In this document: one piece after another, positions 61,424-64,000 of the stretch
How the letters are laid out: each line of letters begins with the position of its first letter
Numbering within the stretch: the stretch's first letter is position 1
Origin: G963662985 sp963662985
GTDB taxonomy: Bacteria > Chloroflexota > Anaerolineae > Anaerolineales > UBA11579
Direction of reading: 5' to 3'
Assembly (NCBI GenBank): GCA_963662985.1
Contig: OY760067.1
Location: forward strand, 310,001 to 374,000
DNA length: 64,000 nucleotides
The notes under the pieces: generated by a model
Told to the model about the DNA's origin: nothing
The model's input: only the letters and a program-made list of their open reading frames with translations
The model's database searches: none
Position numbers and translations under genes: made by a program

Positions 61424-62007
61424 TTATTGCATTGAAAGTTTTATCGTTACATTTCCACTTCCAAGAATGTTTTTCAACTCCTGTGCGCTTACATTATCTA
61501 TCTTTCCAAGTCTTGTAAAATTCCAGAAATTTAGTGCATAATAAATCGCTAAAGTAGAACCTTGGTAAAGAATTATATCTCCAGATTCAGTTGTAATTTG
61601 TTGGTCGTTTCTAGGTAAGTTAGTTCCTATTGGACCTACTTTTTCCATATTCCATAATCTTGCATATTAATAGATATAGGACCTTTTGCTAAAAGTTCTT
61701 TTAAAGCAGCGGTGGAAAAATTTTCCACCAGGGTTGCAGTTAAAATTTTTTACTCCGATTTGAATATATATTTTCTTAATCACCTCTATATTTGTATTTT
61801 CTTGATTATTTATGATTTCTTTAGTTGGTTTGATAGTTTCTGTTGGTAAGACAATCGTAGCTGTCGGTGGAACAATCGTTTCAGTAGGACTTAATTCAAC
61901 AATTGTTGATTCAGGCATAATTAGCGTGTTTTGGTTTGATGTTGTTTGATTCGTTTGAGTACATGAAGATAATCAAACAATTATAAATATTTAATGTTCT
62001 TTTTCAT
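61424..62007 (-). pseudogene. Decayed cyclophilin-like-fold lipoprotein gene
   Basis: Reading the minus strand from the ATG at 62007 (good GAAAGGA site) gives MKKNIKYL, then a frameshift. The next frame shows IIV, a TGA stop, and LSSC with TQTNQTTSNQNTLI, a lipobox region. A Thr/Pro-rich spacer follows (TIVELSPTETIVPPTA), then a second frameshift in the A/T run near 61740. After that the frame gives TATLVENFSTAALKELLAK and the C-terminal cyclophilin-like (TM1367-type) domain with LPRNDQQITTESGDIILYQG and LGKIDNVSAQELKNILGSG. Three separate lesions make it a pseudogene, unless assembly errors explain them. Confidence 0.8.
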
Positions 62008-62105
62008 TTATAATCCTTTCGTCTAGTATAGATAAATCATATCACCTAGAGTTCACTCTAAATCAAGGTGTAGAAAATCCTATAAAAACCTTTTTTGTTA
62101 ATATG

Positions 62106-62134
62106 TTGACAGATGTTTGTTAATAAATTAAACT
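62106..62134 (+). promoter_or_regulatory. Promoter of the arg operon
   Basis: TTGACA (62106-62111) and TAAACT (62129-62134) with a 17-bp spacer; transcription would start near 62141. Confidence 0.65.
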
Positions 62135-62164
62135 AGGAAAAATTAAAGGAATTAAACAAATTAT

Positions 62165-62251
62165 ATGATTAATATTTTATCCCGTCGTCCAGAAAGCCGT
62201 CCAACCAACTTGACTTTAAATTTGAAGTCCGGTTATTTGACGTTTGGATAA
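62165..62251 (+). CDS. Candidate arginine leader peptide
   Basis: A 28-codon open frame beginning MINILSRRPESRPTN, with three CGT Arg codons at 62183-62188 (two adjacent) and 62198-62200, and ending at TAA 62249-62251. It lies between the arg promoter and a strong terminator, just upstream of argC. The AAAGGA upstream is 14 bases from the ATG, which is long. Its role would be to sense Arg-tRNA by ribosome stalling, not to make a product. Confidence 0.6.
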   Translation: MINILSRRPESRPTNLTLNLKSGYLTFG

Positions 62252-62300
62252 AATAATTTTATGTAAACCAAAGAGCCTCCGGATTTCCGGAGGCTTTTTT
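62212..62300 (+). promoter_or_regulatory. Transcription attenuator before argC
   Basis: The terminator is a perfect nine-bp stem AGCCTCCGG/CCGGAGGCT (62274-62295) followed by T residues. An upstream hairpin GACTT/AAGTC (62212-62216 with 62225-62229) sits inside the leader reading frame. The AAGTCCGG (62225-62232) can pair instead with CCGGATTT (62279-62286), which uses part of the terminator stem. Stalling at the Arg codons would disrupt the first hairpin and allow this antiterminator. Confidence 0.6.
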
Positions 62301-62315
62301 ATTAGGAGAATTTTA

Positions 62316-63323
62316 ATGGAAAGTATAAAAGTCGGTGTTTATGGTGGCACTGGATATACAGGTTGGGCTTTGATTCAAATATTGTTGATTCATCCTAATG
62401 TGGAAATCAAATTTGTTACTTCTGAAAGAATGGCTGGCGAAAATTTAAAAAATAGTTGGGTGTTAGCTCCTGATATGACCTTAGTCTCTTCAGCAAAAGC
62501 TAATTTGGAAGAAGTTGATTGTGTATTTTTATGCTTACCTCATACACGTTCTGCTGAAATCGCGGCATTAGCAAAACAAGCAGGTAAGAAAGTGATTGAT
62601 CTTTCTGCAGATCTTCGTTTGAAAGATGTTAAAGTATATGAAGAATGGTATAAGGTAAAACATGCTGTGCCAGATCTTTTACCGGTTGTTTATGGGTTAC
62701 CAGAACACTATCGAGATGAAATCAAAAAAGCTGACTTAGTGGCAAATCCGGGGTGTTATGCAACATCAATGCTGTTAGGGTTATATCCGTTAGCAAAGAA
62801 TCAACTTTTAATTGATGGTGCACCAATCATTGTTGATGCCAAATCTGGAACCACAGGTGCGGGGCGAAATCCGAAACAACATATTCTTTTTAGTGAAGTT
62901 CATGGAAATTTTTCAGCTTATAGTATTGGAAGAAGCCATCGGCATTTAAGTGAGGTTGAACAACAGTTAGAAGAAGCAGGACTAAAAGCAGGAAATCTGA
63001 TATTTTCACCGCACCTTCTACCTACAGATAGAGGGATCTTGAGCACAATATATGTCCAAGTAAATAATGCTGATGATGCTATGGTTGCTTTAAAAAATGC
63101 TTATGCAAATGAACCATTGATTCATATACTTCCAGAAGGTGAATTAGCAAGTTTGGCATATGTTGTCCGTACACCTTTTTCAGCGATTTCTTTTTCAAAG
63201 GTAAATGACAATAATTTGATCGTTTTAGTAGCGATTGATAATTTACTAAAAGGAGCTGCTTCACAAGCTGTGCAGAATTTTAATTTGATCTTTGATCTTA
63301 AAGAGACCACAGGCTTATTATAA
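62316..63323 (+). CDS. argC: N-acetyl-gamma-glutamyl-phosphate reductase
   Basis: A 335-residue NADPH enzyme of arginine synthesis, reducing N-acetylglutamyl phosphate to the semialdehyde. The N-terminal nucleotide loop GVYGGTGYTGWALI, the active-site cysteine in ANPGCYATSM (about 142-151), VDAKSGTTGAGR (about 175) and SPHLLPTDRGIL (about 230) are all present. The ATG at 62316 has AGGAGA seven bases upstream. A longer in-frame start at 62244 would lie within the attenuator and is rejected. argB follows after 14 bp. Confidence 0.95.
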   Translation: MESIKVGVYGGTGYTGWALIQILLIHPNVEIKFVTSERMAGENLKNSWVLAPDMTLVSSAKANLEEVDCVFLCLPHTRSAEIAALAKQAGKKVIDLSADLRLKDVKVYEEWYKVKHAVPDLLPVVYGLPEHYRDEIKKADLVANPGCYATSMLLGLYPLAKNQLLIDGAPIIVDAKSGTTGAGRNPKQHILFSEVHGNFSAYSIGRSHRHLSEVEQQLEEAGLKAGNLIFSPHLLPTDRGILSTIYVQVNNADDAMVALKNAYANEPLIHILPEGELASLAYVVRTPFSAISFSKVNDNNLIVLVAIDNLLKGAASQAVQNFNLIFDLKETTGLL

Positions 63324-63337
63324 GGGCAGGAAGTAAG

Positions 63338-64000
63338 ATGAATAAACCTTATCAGATTATTAAAGTTGGTGGAAATGAATTAGCAGATGCAGAATTTATG
63401 GCAAAACTAGTCACTGCAATCCAATCTCAATTAAAAGAATTTGCTTGCATCTTGGTTCACGGAGGTGGTGCAGCAATCAATGAGATGTTAGAAAAAACTG
63501 GTATTACACCCCAATATAAAAATGGTCAACGGATCACTGATGCAACCACGTTGGAAATCGCTGAAATGGTTCTTTCAGGAAAAATAAATAAACAATTAGC
63601 TTTGAATTTTAATTTAGCGGGTGTGGATGCGCTAGGGTTAAGTGGTGTGGATCACGGATTATTGCAAGTCGAAACCTGGGGCGATGCTATGGATCTTGTT
63701 GGACGAATTACAAAGGTTCGGATTGAAGTATTGGAGAATTTATGTATTCAAGGTGTATTACCTATCCTCTCCCCTATTTCTATGGGAAAAACAGGTCGAT
63801 TTAATGTAAATGCTGATCATGTTGCAGGTATGGTTGCTGGTGCTCTTGAAGCTGAAGAAATTATTTTTATTACAAATGTGCCAGGAGTTTTGGTAAATGA
63901 GGAGATTGCACCAGAATTAACAAAAGAAAATGTAAATCAATTAATTTCAAATGGAATTATTTATGGTGGGATGATCCCTAAAGTAAATTCGGCTTTAGAT
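63338..64000 (+). CDS. argB: Acetylglutamate kinase (C-terminus off the right edge)
   Basis: 221 residues are visible from the ATG at 63338, with AGGAAG before it. The amino-acid kinase fold begins IIKVGGNELAD, then ILVHGGGAAINEML (about 37), GQRITDATTLEI (about 61), a VLPILSPISMG strand and NVNADHVAGMVAGAL (about 155). This enzyme phosphorylates N-acetylglutamate, the second step of arginine synthesis. It is probably co-transcribed with argC. A lysine-pathway LysZ is possible in principle, but pairing with argC and an Arg-rich leader favours argB. Confidence 0.92.
   Translation, partial: MNKPYQIIKVGGNELADAEFMAKLVTAIQSQLKEFACILVHGGGAAINEMLEKTGITPQYKNGQRITDATTLEIAEMVLSGKINKQLALNFNLAGVDALGLSGVDHGLLQVETWGDAMDLVGRITKVRIEVLENLCIQGVLPILSPISMGKTGRFNVNADHVAGMVAGALEAEEIIFITNVPGVLVNEEIAPELTKENVNQLISNGIIYGGMIPKVNSALD

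Noticed and set aside
61667..61918. Separate small gene beginning MPESTIVELSP
   Set aside because: It is the spacer part of the decayed lipoprotein gene, cut off by a frameshift; its last ~30 residues are out-of-frame sequence.
62244..62315. Longer ArgC N-terminus starting at 62244
   Set aside because: It would be translated through the attenuator hairpin and lacks family similarity; the ATG at 62316 has AGGAGA and the canonical N-terminus.

Overview
The window is an AT-rich chromosomal segment (by eye around 40% G+C) that I would place in the Chloroflexota, most likely a low-G+C member of the Anaerolineae. This is inference, not a database match. The signs are the many secreted or membrane proteins with Thr/Pro-rich linkers (24201-25595, 38191-39330), an LCP-family protein next to such a protein, many lipoproteins, a T-box leader in front of serS, and a peptidoglycan and lipoprotein gene set (alr, lspA, lgt, LCP). 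It reads mostly as core chromosome: there is no phage, transposase, integrase, CRISPR array or defence operon.

Layout. 1-9884 is a minus-strand block: ftsK (cut by the left edge), a membrane sensor-like pair behind a purine nucleoside phosphorylase, threonine aldolase, rluD, lspA, alr and a DMT transporter. 9885-16251 carries a secreted repeat protein behind a possible sigma-54 promoter, pncB, tRNA-Gln, a sulfotransferase, lgt and tRNA-Val. 16356-24072 is mixed: a TetR/ferredoxin-nitroreductase pair, small accessory enzymes, a YdeI-CDGSH fusion, an Ig-repeat/LysM surface protein and an esterase. 24201-30299 holds an LCP operon, surE, an MFS transporter and a VanZ-like protein. 30376-38089 is a BMP-type (nucleoside-like) ABC importer whose lipoprotein is fused to a second, PhnD-like binding protein. 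38191-45853 has an SH3 membrane protein, the T-box and serS, DUF456, an MFS transporter, galT and a class A beta-lactamase-like hydrolase. 46007-55115 has an ArsR/Zn-Cd ATPase operon running into a UbiA-like protein and two moeA genes, then glpK and a ZIP transporter. 55174-64000 has lysS, a lipoprotein, tRNA-Glu with a tandem array derived from it, an APH-like kinase, PhzF, a YpfJ-like protease, a decayed cyclophilin-like gene, and argC-argB behind an apparent arginine attenuator.

Connections. Purine salvage and nucleotide turnover (PNP, SurE, the BMP importer) form one theme. Cell envelope construction (alr, lspA, lgt, LCP, sulfotransferase, beta-lactamase-like enzyme, Ig/LysM protein) is another. 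Regulation is unusually readable from the DNA: a complete T-box antiterminator/terminator switch, a leader peptide with three Arg codons and mutually exclusive hairpins, an ArsR operator on its promoter and a TetR operator.

The feature I find most unusual is at 57769-58175. Four complete units of 96-97 bp and one partial unit follow tRNA-Glu. Each combines a degenerate tRNA-Glu body with a copy of its transcription terminator, and the array appears to have grown by duplication of a two-unit block.
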